A stretch of DNA of 64,000 bases from contig JACJZD010000004.1 in NCBI GenBank assembly GCA_020635795.1, positions 124,001-188,000 of the forward strand. The letters are read 5' to 3'. Position 1 is the stretch's first letter. Every line of letters starts with the position of its first letter. The translations under genes and the position numbers were made by a program. The notes beneath the pieces were generated by a model. The model did not search any database, was not told where the DNA came from, and worked only from the letters and a program-made list of their open reading frames with translations. This stretch comes from Flavobacteriales bacterium (lineage in GTDB: Bacteria; Bacteroidota; Bacteroidia; Flavobacteriales_E; Vicingaceae). Below are positions 8,894-18,014 of this stretch, piece after piece.

Positions 8894-9925
8894 ATGTTAA
8901 ATTTTAAGCACTTTAAGAAATTATACCTTTCATTATCGCTATTACTAGTGATAATATTGGTTGGTGTATTTGGTTTTAGGTTAATAGAAGGCTACAATTT
9001 TATTGAAGCATTTTACATGACAATTATTACCATTTCAACAGTTGGGTTTACTGAAGTTCACCCTTTATCGTCTGAAGGTAGAATATTTACATCATTTTTA
9101 ATTATCTTTAGCTTTGGTACATTTGCGTATACCATTACATCTATAACAATTTATATTTTGGATGGTGAGTTTAGACGATATTTTAAGGATTTAAGAATAA
9201 ATAAAAAAGTGGATAAAATTTCAAATCACACCATCATCTGCGGATATGGAAGAAACGGTAAGCAGTCGGTTTCAGAACTAAAAGTTCACAATAAACCTTA
9301 TGTATTGGTTGAACAAGATACACAGATACTGGATGATTTAGATGCTTCTTTAAATATACCTTTTATTCAGGGCGATGCTACTCATGAAAAAACATTGGAA
9401 AGAGCTGGAATTCATCGTGCAAAAGCATTAATTACCACATTGCCAAAAGATGCCGACAACATGTTTGTAGTGTTAACGGCAAGAGAAATGAATCCTGATT
9501 TACTTATAATAAGTAGGGCGTCGGAAGAAAATTCGGATAAAAAACTTCGTAGAGCAGGAGCTGATAATGTAATAATGCCCGATAAAATTGGAGGAGCACA
9601 CATGGCTTCGTTAGTAATTAAGCCAGATATTATTGAGTTTATTGATTATGTGATGGGACAAGGCAATAATGCGGCAAATTTGGAAGAAATTACATTTGAA
9701 AATTTACCAGCTGAATTTCAGAATAAAACCATTAAAGAGCTTGATATTAGAAATAAATCAGGAGCAAATATTGTTGGGTTTAGAACACCTGATGGGGAAT
9801 ATATCATTAACCCGTCACCAGACACTATTATTATGCCTAAAGCAAGAATTTTTATTCTCGGAACATCTAATCAAATAGAAGCTTTTAGAGATATTACTAC
9901 TCAAACTAATTTGTTAAAAGGATAG
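8894..9925 (+). CDS. Two-TM potassium channel with RCK (TrkA-N/TrkA-C) domains
   Basis: Two membrane helices (about residues 10-32 and 64-90) flank a pore loop with the selectivity-filter-like TISTVGFTEV (47-56), where TVGF replaces the usual TVGY. A cytosolic RCK domain follows with the nucleotide-binding GYGRNG (117-122) and a conserved acidic strand end (YVLVEQD), and a TrkA-C module lies at about 265-343. This matches MthK/Kch-like bacterial K+ channels, in which four subunits form a pore and an RCK gating ring. It is not a Trk transporter because the pore is on the same chain. The gene lies 9 bp after the PspC gene and 2 bp before the next. Confidence 0.9.
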   Translation: MLNFKHFKKLYLSLSLLLVIILVGVFGFRLIEGYNFIEAFYMTIITISTVGFTEVHPLSSEGRIFTSFLIIFSFGTFAYTITSITIYILDGEFRRYFKDLRINKKVDKISNHTIICGYGRNGKQSVSELKVHNKPYVLVEQDTQILDDLDASLNIPFIQGDATHEKTLERAGIHRAKALITTLPKDADNMFVVLTAREMNPDLLIISRASEENSDKKLRRAGADNVIMPDKIGGAHMASLVIKPDIIEFIDYVMGQGNNAANLEEITFENLPAEFQNKTIKELDIRNKSGANIVGFRTPDGEYIINPSPDTIIMPKARIFILGTSNQIEAFRDITTQTNLLKG

Positions 9926-9927
9926 AA

Positions 9928-10836
9928 ATGCGTGTTTTAATTACAGGAAGTAATGGGTTGTTGGGGCAAAAATTGGTAAAACTTTTAGCAAATGTATCGG
10001 GTATCGAATTTCTCGCTACATCAACTGGTGAAAATAGAATAACATCTGTCAAAGGCTTTAATTATGCTAGTTTAGATATTACCAATAAAACGCAAGTTGA
10101 ACAGGTATTTAATAAATTTAAGCCAACAGTTGTAATCAATACAGCTGCTATGACTAATGTAGATGCTTGCGAAGATAAAAAAGACGAATGTTGGAATTTG
10201 AATGTAAATGCAGTTCAACATTTGATTGATGCATCGAAAAAACATGAAACACATTTAATACATCTTTCAACCGATTTTGTTTTTGATGGAGAAAGTGGAC
10301 CATATAAAGAAGATGATAAACCAAATCCGTTGAGCTTTTATGGTGAATCAAAATACGAAGCTGAAAAATTACTACAACAATCATCAATAAAATGGAGCAT
10401 TGTTCGTACCATTATTGTTTATGGTGTTGTTGAAGATATGAGTCGTTCTAACATTGTACTTTGGGCAAAACAAGCTTTAGAAAAGGGCAATCCATTAACT
10501 ATTGTAGACGATCAATTCCGTATGCCAACTTTAGCCGAAGATTTGGCTTATGCTTGTTGGCAAATCGCTGAAAGAGAAGCAACGGGTATTTATCATATAT
10601 CAGGTAAAGATTTTATGAGTGTGTTAGAATTGGTTAATCGAGTTGCTGATTTCTATAGTTTGGATAAAACCATCATCACTCCAATTAAATCAGTATCGTT
10701 AAACCAAGCTGCAAAACGACCTCCAAGAACAGGTTTTATTTTAGATAAAGCTTATATAGAGTTGGAATATTCTCCTTGTACCTTTGAAGAAGGTTTAGCA
10801 ATTTTGGATAAACAACTTCAAGTAGTTAAAGGTTAA
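9928..10836 (+). CDS. RmlD-like NAD(P)-dependent sugar-nucleotide reductase (extended SDR)
   Basis: The 302-aa protein has an N-terminal Rossmann motif (MRVLITGSNGLLGQKL), the SDR active-site Ser/Tyr/Lys set (HLSTDFVFDG, then YGESKYEAEK near residue 137) and a C-terminal substrate domain. The wording around STDFVFDGESGPYKEDD is that of dTDP-4-dehydrorhamnose reductase (RmlD) and its relatives. No rmlABC genes are nearby, so whether rhamnose is the product is uncertain; a general name is safer. It sits within the purM-started gene run. Confidence 0.8.
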   Translation: MRVLITGSNGLLGQKLVKLLANVSGIEFLATSTGENRITSVKGFNYASLDITNKTQVEQVFNKFKPTVVINTAAMTNVDACEDKKDECWNLNVNAVQHLIDASKKHETHLIHLSTDFVFDGESGPYKEDDKPNPLSFYGESKYEAEKLLQQSSIKWSIVRTIIVYGVVEDMSRSNIVLWAKQALEKGNPLTIVDDQFRMPTLAEDLAYACWQIAEREATGIYHISGKDFMSVLELVNRVADFYSLDKTIITPIKSVSLNQAAKRPPRTGFILDKAYIELEYSPCTFEEGLAILDKQLQVVKG

Positions 10837-10839
10837 GCA

Positions 10840-12090
10840 TTGAAAACAGTTTCTTTTTCGATAAACAACAAAGTAAGGTTTCAAGAAAAGTTGCTTCATT
10901 ACTTTTCTGAATATAAAAATGTATTTTTTTTTAATTCTAACAATTCCAATGCAAATTTCTTTGGTGTTTCAAATACTGATAACGTTGCTGAAAACAATTG
11001 GAAACTAGGTTTTATAGCTTACGATTATAAAAACCAAATCGAAGAATTAACTTCCAATCATATTGATGAAATTGGTTTTGAAGATGAGTTCTTTTTTACT
11101 CCTGAAATTCTGTTCATTATCTCAGATAATAAACTCGAAATACAATACAATGCTCATATTTATGCTGAAGAATCAATTCAAAACGTTTATAACAATATTA
11201 TAGCGTTTGAAATAGATGTGTCTAAAAATAACAACCCTATTGCTGTTCCACGAATTTCGAAGCAGCAATATTTAAATAATGTAGTTAAGCTAAAAAATCA
11301 TATTCAGTTAGGAGATATTTATGAAGTTAATTATTGTCAGGAGTTTTATGCTCATGATACTGAAATTAATCCTACAGAATTATACTTCAAATTGAATAAA
11401 AAATCACCGACTCCATTTTCTTGTTTTGTAAAACACGATGATAAATTTTTACTGTCAGCTTCTCCCGAACGTTTCATTAAAAAACAAGCAAATAAAATTA
11501 CCTCACAACCTATTAAAGGGACAATTAAAAGAGGTTGGAACAAAGAGGAAGACGAAAAGTTAAAACTAGTACTCCAAAACGACCCAAAAGAACGAAGTGA
11601 AAACATCATGATTGTTGATTTGGTTAGAAATGATTTGTCGAAAATTGCTCAACGAAATACAGTTACTGTAGAAGAATTGTGTGAAATTTATACTTTTCCG
11701 CAAGTACATCAAATGATTTCTACAATAAGTGCTGAAATAGGGATTAATATTTCTTTTAAAGATATTATTCATGCTTTATTTCCGATGGGTTCTATGACTG
11801 GTGCACCAAAAATTAGTGCAATGGAGTTAATTGAAAAATACGAGAGTTCAAAACGAGGTTTATATTCAGGAACTGTAGGATACATAAAACCCAATGGAGA
11901 TTTTGATTTTAATGTTGTGATACGAAGCATTTTATACAACCGTTCAACTAAAAAAATGTCGTACTTTGTTGGTAGTGCTATTACACATTTATCTGACCCA
12001 GAAAAAGAGTACGAAGAATGTTTGCTTAAAGCAAAAGCAATAAATGAAGTATTAAATGAAGTATTAAATGAAGATGTTAAACAAGTTTGA
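10840..12090 (+). CDS. pabB: Aminodeoxychorismate synthase component I
   Basis: This chorismate-binding enzyme (416 aa) makes 4-amino-4-deoxychorismate for folate synthesis. The PIKGT motif (residues 224-228), whose lysine separates PabB from the PIAGT of anthranilate synthase, is present, as are ENIMIVDLVRNDLSKIA and FPMGSMTGAPKISAMELI. The frame has no ATG until deep inside the catalytic domain, so a TTG start at 10840, 3 bp after the upstream stop, is the best choice. The last codons contain a 12-bp tandem repeat (EVLNEVLNE) in which the tilS start region is embedded. No pabA or pabC is adjacent. Folate synthesis is also represented by folB at 56.7 kb. Confidence 0.9.
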   Translation: MKTVSFSINNKVRFQEKLLHYFSEYKNVFFFNSNNSNANFFGVSNTDNVAENNWKLGFIAYDYKNQIEELTSNHIDEIGFEDEFFFTPEILFIISDNKLEIQYNAHIYAEESIQNVYNNIIAFEIDVSKNNNPIAVPRISKQQYLNNVVKLKNHIQLGDIYEVNYCQEFYAHDTEINPTELYFKLNKKSPTPFSCFVKHDDKFLLSASPERFIKKQANKITSQPIKGTIKRGWNKEEDEKLKLVLQNDPKERSENIMIVDLVRNDLSKIAQRNTVTVEELCEIYTFPQVHQMISTISAEIGINISFKDIIHALFPMGSMTGAPKISAMELIEKYESSKRGLYSGTVGYIKPNGDFDFNVVIRSILYNRSTKKMSYFVGSAITHLSDPEKEYEECLLKAKAINEVLNEVLNEDVKQV

Positions 12091-13399
12091 GAATTTTTAC
12101 CAAAAACAACAGCTTTTTTCAAAAGCAGATGAGGTTCTACTCACAGTAAGTGGAGGTAAGGATTCTGTAGCTATGGCACATTTGTTTCACGCATCTAAGT
12201 TGAACTTTGGAATTGCACATTGTAATTTTAAGCTAAGGGGTAAAGAGTCTGATAAAGACGAAAAATTTGTCCAGAATTTAGCAAAAAAATTAGGGGTTTC
12301 TTTTTATTCAAAATCGTTTAATACTGCTGCTTTTGCCAAAGAAAAGAAAATTTCAACTCAAATGGCAGCTCGGGAGTTGCGTTACCAATGGTTTGAAGAA
12401 CTCACATTAAGAAATAATTATCAATTCATCGCCACAGCTCATCATAAAAATGATGTTGCCGAAACCGTTTTGATTAATCTAACCAAAGGGACTGGTTTAA
12501 GTGGATTACACGGTATTGCTGCAAAAAATGGTAAAATTGTGCGACCATTACTTTGTTTTAATCGCCAAGAAATTGATGATTTTATCGAAAAAAACTGCTT
12601 AGATTTTAGAGAGGATTTATCAAATGAGGAAACCAAATATGTCCGAAATAAAATACGACATAAAGTGATTCCAGAGTTGGAAAAAATAAACCCAGCGTTA
12701 ATTGAAACGATGTTTAATGAAACTTTACAATTTGCAGAATTAGAGCAGTTGCTTGATTACAAGATTGATGAGGATAGAAAAAAATGTGTAAAAGTATTGT
12801 CACAACATACCGAAATAGATATTGAACAGCTATTATCATTACAACCCATCAAAACGTACTTATATTATTTTTTTAAACCGTTTGGATTTAACTTTTCTGA
12901 TGTTGAGGATGTGTTACAGTCCTTAAACAAGCAATCCGGAAAAACATTTTTAAGCGGAACACACCAAATAATTAAGGATCGTAAAAAGCTTATTATCTCT
13001 GAATCTGCAAGCGATAATAATTCAGTGGTTGTAATCAATTCTATCAATGATTTTAAAATACTTCCAATTAAAATAAATGCCAAAATTGTAAACAATGAAG
13101 TTTTGGGTTCTTTAAAAAAAGATAAAAAAATAGCTTACTTCAATGCTGATAAAATTAGCTATCCAATGGTATTGAGAAGATGGGAGAAAGGAGACCGATT
13201 TAAGCCGTTTGGAATGAAGAATACTAAAAAATTAAGCGACTTTTTTATTGATGAAAAACTATCTTTAAAGGAAAAGGAAGAGGTATGGTTGTTAACTCAA
13301 AACAATCAAATTATTTGGGTTGTTGGTTATCGAATAAACGATGATTTTAAAATCACTTCAACAACTAAAAATGTTTTGTTGCTCGAAATTAAAAAGTAA
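12068..13399 (+). CDS. tilS: tRNA(Ile)-lysidine synthase
   Basis: The N-type ATP pyrophosphatase loop SGGKDS (residues 28-33) and the long C-terminal substrate-binding region (about 330-443, with LRRWEKGDRFKPFGM) identify TilS (443 aa). It converts cytidine 34 of the CAU anticodon of tRNA-Ile to lysidine, so that AUA is read as isoleucine; this is essential in most bacteria. The start at 12068 overlaps pabB by 23 bp; a second ATG at 12074 is equally possible. The overlap implies coupled translation. Confidence 0.94.
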   Translation: MKMLNKFENFYQKQQLFSKADEVLLTVSGGKDSVAMAHLFHASKLNFGIAHCNFKLRGKESDKDEKFVQNLAKKLGVSFYSKSFNTAAFAKEKKISTQMAARELRYQWFEELTLRNNYQFIATAHHKNDVAETVLINLTKGTGLSGLHGIAAKNGKIVRPLLCFNRQEIDDFIEKNCLDFREDLSNEETKYVRNKIRHKVIPELEKINPALIETMFNETLQFAELEQLLDYKIDEDRKKCVKVLSQHTEIDIEQLLSLQPIKTYLYYFFKPFGFNFSDVEDVLQSLNKQSGKTFLSGTHQIIKDRKKLIISESASDNNSVVVINSINDFKILPIKINAKIVNNEVLGSLKKDKKIAYFNADKISYPMVLRRWEKGDRFKPFGMKNTKKLSDFFIDEKLSLKEKEEVWLLTQNNQIIWVVGYRINDDFKITSTTKNVLLLEIKK

Positions 13400-14184
13400 T
13401 GACATTTACTGACCAAATAGGACATCAAATACAATTAAATACAACCCCAAAAAGAATAATTTCTGTTGTTCCTTCCCAAACCGAATTGTTGTTTGATTTA
13501 GGATTAGAAGATGAAGTAGTAGGTATTACAAAGTTTTGTATTCATCCCAAAAAATGGTTTGACAATAAACAGCGTGTTGGAGGAACTAAAACACTTGATA
13601 TTAAAAAAATTAAAGCGCTAAAACCCGATTTAATTATAGCTAATAAAGAAGAAAACACCAAAGAACAAATTTTTGAATTGCAAAAGCTTTTTCCAGTTTG
13701 GACAAGTAATATTTCCACGCTTGACGAAAGTTTGGAAATGATAACTCAAATTGGTATAATGACATCAACATCAACATTAGCTTTGGAAATTTGTAAAAAA
13801 ATAGAACATGATTTTGAAAGGCTTGCAAATCTTCATTTCAAAGCTAAATCAACGCTGTATTTTATTTGGAAAAGACCATACATGACGGTAGGTAAGAATA
13901 CCTTTATACATTGTATGATGCAACAGGTAGGCTTCAATAATGTTGTAGATTCTGATAAAAACTATCCAGAACTTTCAAATAAACAAATTATGAGTTATAA
14001 TCCACAGTTAATTTTACTTTCGTCGGAACCCTATCCTTTCAAAGAAAAAGACATGTTGGAGTTTAAAAATTTATGTCCCAATGCCCAAATAGTGTTGGTA
14101 GATGGAGAAATGTTTTCTTGGTATGGTTCACGATTAACAAAAACAGTTGATTATCTTATTGACTTATATAGTAAAATCAATTAA
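13399..14184 (+). CDS. Helical-backbone metal-receptor (BtuF/FepB-fold) protein without signal peptide
   Basis: This 261-aa protein has the fold of periplasmic binding proteins for cobalamin or iron-siderophore: PKRIISVVPSQTELLFDLGL at residues 17-36, then VVGITKFCIHP and LKPDLIIANKEEN. It starts MTFTDQIGHQIQLN with no signal peptide or lipobox, and its ATG overlaps the tilS stop by 1 bp, so no upstream extension is available in a tightly packed locus. It may be cytosolic, or exported by an unseen route. No ABC permease or ATPase gene is near. A corrinoid or haem ligand is a guess from the family only. Confidence 0.75.
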   Translation: MTFTDQIGHQIQLNTTPKRIISVVPSQTELLFDLGLEDEVVGITKFCIHPKKWFDNKQRVGGTKTLDIKKIKALKPDLIIANKEENTKEQIFELQKLFPVWTSNISTLDESLEMITQIGIMTSTSTLALEICKKIEHDFERLANLHFKAKSTLYFIWKRPYMTVGKNTFIHCMMQQVGFNNVVDSDKNYPELSNKQIMSYNPQLILLSSEPYPFKEKDMLEFKNLCPNAQIVLVDGEMFSWYGSRLTKTVDYLIDLYSKIN

Positions 14185-14189
14185 CTTCG
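14159..14189 (+). promoter_or_regulatory. Putative promoter for the patatin-OMP85 gene
   Basis: TTG at 14159-14161 and TAACTTCG at 14182-14189 lie 20 bp apart, close to the Bacteroidota -33/-7 pattern (TAnnTTCG form). The -7 box overlaps the stop codon of the preceding gene. Confidence 0.45.
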
Positions 14190-14234
14190 AAAAAACTTTT
14201 CGTTATTAATAAGTCGCTTAAAATAGTTGTTTTA

Positions 14235-16493
14235 TTGTCCTTTGTTTTTTTTGGAACATATTCGTATGCCCAAAAAGTTGGGTTGGTATTTAGTGGTGGT
14301 GGAGCAAGTGGTATTACTCATGTAGGTGTTTTAAAAGCTTTAGAAGAAAATGATATTCCTATTGACTATATTACAGGAACATCTATTGGAGCTTTAGTAG
14401 GTGCGTTTTATGCTTCTGGTTATTCGCCAGAAGAAATGGAGGTGATTTTTACTTCACAAGACTTTAAAGATTGGGCTGCTGGAGTTTTAGACGATAATTA
14501 TACCTACAATTTACGAAAAAAAGAGCAGGATGCTTCTATGATAACTTTTAAGTTAGCTCTTGATACTAATTTTGAGGCAAATTTACCAACTAACTTTGTT
14601 TCGTCAGAAGCAATCAATTTTGGGTTGATGTCTTATTTGTCAGGTTCTATTACTGCCGCTAACGATAACTTTGATAATTTATTTGTCCCTTTTAGGTGTA
14701 TTGCCTCTGATGTGGTTTCTAAAAAAGAGATGGTTTTTAGATCGGGAAAACTAGCAATGGCAGTTCGATCATCGATGTCATATCCATTGTATCTAAAACC
14801 AGTTGCTTACAAGGATATGTTACTTTTTGATGGAGGTTTATATAATAATTTTCCTTCTGATGTTATGTATCATGATTTCTCTCCTGATTATATAATAGGA
14901 AGTAATGTTTCCTATAATTTTGATTTACCCGATGAGGATAATATAGTATCGCAATTTAAAGCGATTGTAGCTTTTGAAACTGACTATTCTATTCCTTGTG
15001 AACAAGGAATAATTATAAATCCAAATGCTGAAGATTACGCTACTTTTAATTTTAACAATAACAAAGAGTTGATTAAAATTGGATATGATGCTACAATTGC
15101 AGTAATGGATTCAATTAAGAAGAATTTAAATACTTTTATTACAAAATCAGCAGTAGAAAATAAAAGGAAAATATATAGACAGAATTTACCACGTTTGGTT
15201 TTTGATAAGGTAAAAGTTGAAGGGCTAAAAAAATCCCAAAATCATTACGTTGAACGGTCTATTAGCTTGAATAAAGATACCTTCTCAATTAAAGATATTC
15301 AGCATGAGTATATTAAACTGTTATCTGACGATAAAATAAAATCATTGTATCCTGAAGCGGAATATGACAGTTTAACCAATTATTTCACGCTTAAACTGAA
15401 AGCAAAAAAAGAAAGGGATTTATTTGTGTCGTTCGGAGGTCTTTTCTCTTCTAAGCCAATTGACGAAGGTTTTATTGGTGTAAAGTATAATTTTTTGAGT
15501 AAAACAGCCATCACCTTAATGGCAAATAGTTATTTCGGTAGATTCCATAATTCAATACTTGGCGGAGTAAGAATTGATATTCCTTTTAAAATTCCATTTT
15601 ACTCGCAAACAACCTACAATATGGGGAGTTGGGATTACTTTAAAAGTAATAACGTGTTTTTTGATGATATAAAACCTTCCTATTTGTTAATAAGAGATAA
15701 GTATTTGAAAACAGAAATAGGGTTGCCAGTTTTTTATAAAGGTAAATTGGTTTTTGAGGGTAGTATAGGTGAAATAGTAAACGAATACTATCAAACGAAG
15801 CAGTTTTTATCTACTGACACAACCGATAAAACACATTTCGAAAATATTATTGGTGGGATTTATTTTGAACGAAATTCATTGGATAAGCCTCAGTATGCAA
15901 CCACAGGAAGTTATTTTTCTTTGAAATATAAGTATATAAAAGGAAATGAAAATACGGTGCTTGGTTCAACATCAAATGATACGACTGTTTATAACAATAG
16001 TATAGAATGGGGACAAGTAAAGTTGAAATTCGATCAATATTTTAATAAAAAACATAAAGTAAAATTTGGGTTAATGGTTGAAGGAAGTTATTCTGAACAG
16101 AAATTTTTCAGTAATTATTCTGCTTCAATTTTATCAGCCCCAGCATTTCTTCCTTTACCCGAAATGCGAACATTGTTTCAAAACAATTTTAGAGCTTATA
16201 ATTATGTGGCTGGGGGTGTGAAAAGTATTTTCACTTTATTTAATAACTTTCAATTAAGAGTTGAGGGTTATGCATTTCAGCCGTATCAGACTATTTTATC
16301 CGATGTAAATAATAAGGCTGTTTTTAGTACGGAATGGTCAAACACTAGGTATGTAGGGTCTTCTTCGTTAGTATACTATACTCCAATTGGACCCTTAGCG
16401 TTTAATGTGAATTATTACGATAAATCAGAAACTCCTTGGAGTGTATTGTTTCATTTTGGATTTATGATATTCAACAAGAAAAGTTTGGATTAA
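14235..16493 (+). CDS. Patatin-like phospholipase fused to an OMP85/BamA-type surface barrel
   Basis: A signal peptide (ending FFGTYSYAQ) is followed by a patatin domain with the oxyanion loop SGGGASG, the nucleophile motif GTSIGA and the catalytic DGG near residue 200. A POTRA-like region (about 315-390) and a long beta-rich C-terminal barrel (about 390-752, ending in FHFGFMIFNKKSLD) complete it. This is the PlpD-like architecture: an outer-membrane lipase carried on its own barrel. No ATG start exists. TTG at 14235 gives a short signal peptide; the frame stays open upstream to 14185 and an ATT at 14205 would give a better one (INKSLKIVVLLSFVFF), so the N-terminus is uncertain by about 10-15 residues. 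The 3' end overlaps the convergent radical SAM gene by 4 bp. Confidence 0.87.
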   Translation: MSFVFFGTYSYAQKVGLVFSGGGASGITHVGVLKALEENDIPIDYITGTSIGALVGAFYASGYSPEEMEVIFTSQDFKDWAAGVLDDNYTYNLRKKEQDASMITFKLALDTNFEANLPTNFVSSEAINFGLMSYLSGSITAANDNFDNLFVPFRCIASDVVSKKEMVFRSGKLAMAVRSSMSYPLYLKPVAYKDMLLFDGGLYNNFPSDVMYHDFSPDYIIGSNVSYNFDLPDEDNIVSQFKAIVAFETDYSIPCEQGIIINPNAEDYATFNFNNNKELIKIGYDATIAVMDSIKKNLNTFITKSAVENKRKIYRQNLPRLVFDKVKVEGLKKSQNHYVERSISLNKDTFSIKDIQHEYIKLLSDDKIKSLYPEAEYDSLTNYFTLKLKAKKERDLFVSFGGLFSSKPIDEGFIGVKYNFLSKTAITLMANSYFGRFHNSILGGVRIDIPFKIPFYSQTTYNMGSWDYFKSNNVFFDDIKPSYLLIRDKYLKTEIGLPVFYKGKLVFEGSIGEIVNEYYQTKQFLSTDTTDKTHFENIIGGIYFERNSLDKPQYATTGSYFSLKYKYIKGNENTVLGSTSNDTTVYNNSIEWGQVKLKFDQYFNKKHKVKFGLMVEGSYSEQKFFSNYSASILSAPAFLPLPEMRTLFQNNFRAYNYVAGGVKSIFTLFNNFQLRVEGYAFQPYQTILSDVNNKAVFSTEWSNTRYVGSSSLVYYTPIGPLAFNVNYYDKSETPWSVLFHFGFMIFNKKSLD

Positions 16494-17515
16494 AATGTAT
16501 CACAGTTTTTACATAAATCAATTTCTGATTTACGTCGTTTAAACATCAATTCCAACCATCTTTTCCTAAGTTTAGAGTCGTAGATGTCAAAAAGTGAATT
16601 GTTGTTAATATTTCCAACAACACCTTTTGAGTTTAAATCAACACAGCAAACACTAACATCGCCATTAGGTAAAAAAACCAATTGATGCATCAATAAACCG
16701 CATCCAATTTTGTGAGGTTTGTTTTTACTGTTTGATGAATCACCTTCAATGTCAATTTCTCCAGCCCAGGTGTGCGGATGTCTCAATTCATAAGTGTCAA
16801 CCATATTAAGTACTTCAACAAATTGTTTGTCCATCCAATCGGTTTTCAAACTGTTTTTGGAATCGATAACTGATATAATGTTGGTTCGAATTTTATTGCC
16901 TCGTTTTTTATTTTCTTCACAAAAAAACTTGATGTTTTGATAGAAGCTATCCCATTTTGCTCGAATTCTCATTTCTTCAAATCGTTCAGGACTACCGCCG
17001 TCCATACTAAACTCCATAACATCAATTGCATCGCTGTTTAAAACCTCTAATGATTTCTTTTCGTTCAAAGGTGTTCCGTTGGTTAGTAAATGAACAATTG
17101 GGAATTTTCTATTTTCTGATTTAACAAGGTCTTTATATTTTTTAATAATAGCAAGTAATTCAGCAATTTCTGGATGTAATAGGGTTTCTCCGCCATTGTG
17201 TAAATGAATTACTTCTACATTGCCAAATCGTTTGTCGGAGGTTAAATTGCTAAAAAAAGTGTCTAATAAAGTTGGAGATATTCTAATTTTTGGTTTTTCA
17301 TGGTCGAGCGAACAGAATGCGCACCTTAAATTGCAATAGCTAGTAAATTCAATGTTTATTTCCCTAATTGTGGTTTGAGATTTAATTAATTTCCATTTGT
17401 AATAAAATAAATAGTTTTTCACAAAAAACATGCCTTGTAAAAATTCCAGCACCTTCCATAAAAAAGTACCTTTTTTAAGTTTTCGAACAAAAAAATCTCT
17501 TAAGCCAATCAACAT
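16490..17515 (-). CDS. Radical SAM/SPASM domain protein
   Basis: The 341-aa protein has a classic radical SAM cluster CNLRCAFC (CxxxCxxC) after the strand INIEFTSY, followed by HLHNGGETLLHPEI, the usual GGE motif that binds SAM. The C-terminal region has cysteines for an auxiliary cluster (CGLLMHQ, DVSVCCVDL and DLCKNCDTF), typical of SPASM proteins that modify peptides or act as maturases. No precursor-peptide gene is visible within a few hundred bases, so the substrate is unknown. It is transcribed divergently from rpmH and converges on the patatin gene. Confidence 0.85.
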   Translation of the reverse strand: MLIGLRDFFVRKLKKGTFLWKVLEFLQGMFFVKNYLFYYKWKLIKSQTTIREINIEFTSYCNLRCAFCSLDHEKPKIRISPTLLDTFFSNLTSDKRFGNVEVIHLHNGGETLLHPEIAELLAIIKKYKDLVKSENRKFPIVHLLTNGTPLNEKKSLEVLNSDAIDVMEFSMDGGSPERFEEMRIRAKWDSFYQNIKFFCEENKKRGNKIRTNIISVIDSKNSLKTDWMDKQFVEVLNMVDTYELRHPHTWAGEIDIEGDSSNSKNKPHKIGCGLLMHQLVFLPNGDVSVCCVDLNSKGVVGNINNNSLFDIYDSKLRKRWLELMFKRRKSEIDLCKNCDTF

Positions 17516-17637
17516 TTTATTACTATTCCTGAAATTAAGTGCTAAAGTACTTTCAAAAAAAAAGTTTAATACTGATATTTGTCATAATTAATGAGCAGAA
17601 AAACAAAAGTTGCTTTTAAAAAATATTTATCAAATTA

Positions 17638-17668
17638 TTTGTTAGTATATAAAAAAAGTATATTTTTG
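17638..17668 (+). promoter_or_regulatory. Consensus Bacteroidota promoter of rpmH
   Basis: TTTG at 17638-17641 and TATTTTTG at 17661-17668, separated by 19 bp, match both boxes of the Bacteroidota housekeeping promoter (-33 TTTG, -7 TAnnTTTG) without mismatch. Transcription would start near 17674, about 34 nt before the rpmH ATG. Confidence 0.8.
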
Positions 17669-17707
17669 CAGTCCAATTTTTTGAGGAAAGACTAAAACTT
17701 AAACAAC

Positions 17708-17869
17708 ATGTCAAAAAGAACATTTCAACCATCAGTAAGAAAAAGAAGAAACAAACATGGTTTCATGAGTAGAATGGAATCTGCTAATGGCAGAAAAGTT
17801 TTAGCTAGAAGAAGAGCAAAAGGTAGAAAGAAACTAACTGTGTCTGACGAGTTCAAACATAGAAAGTAA
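17708..17869 (+). CDS. rpmH: 50S ribosomal protein L34
   Basis: A 53-codon gene encodes a very basic protein starting MSKRTFQPSVRKRRNKHGF and ending LTVSDEFKHRK, the unmistakable L34 sequence of the large ribosomal subunit. It has its own consensus promoter and terminator, so it is a single-gene unit. The usual partner rnpA is not next to it, and dnaA is not in the window; the following gene is carB. Confidence 0.98.
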   Translation: MSKRTFQPSVRKRRNKHGFMSRMESANGRKVLARRRAKGRKKLTVSDEFKHRK

Positions 17870-17885
17870 TTATATAGGTTAGATT

Positions 17886-17917
17886 AAAAGGGAAGCAATT
17901 AGCTTCCCTTTTTTTTG
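17886..17917 (+). terminator. Intrinsic terminator after rpmH
   Basis: AAAAGGGAAGC and GCTTCCCTTTT form an 11-bp stem around AATTA, ending in a run of eight T. Confidence 0.9.
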
Positions 17918-18014
17918 AACAAAAAATTACTTTTTGTTGAAAAGTTAACCTGAAAAGCAAGTCCAATTAAATTAACTTCGCAGTAATAAATTAAGCACCA
18001 TATAACACATACCC

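Noticed and set aside
17516..17707. Short precursor-peptide gene for the radical SAM/SPASM protein
   Set aside because: The space is short, AT-rich and taken up by the rpmH promoter; no small frame with a ribosome-binding context or Cys/Gly-rich product was found.
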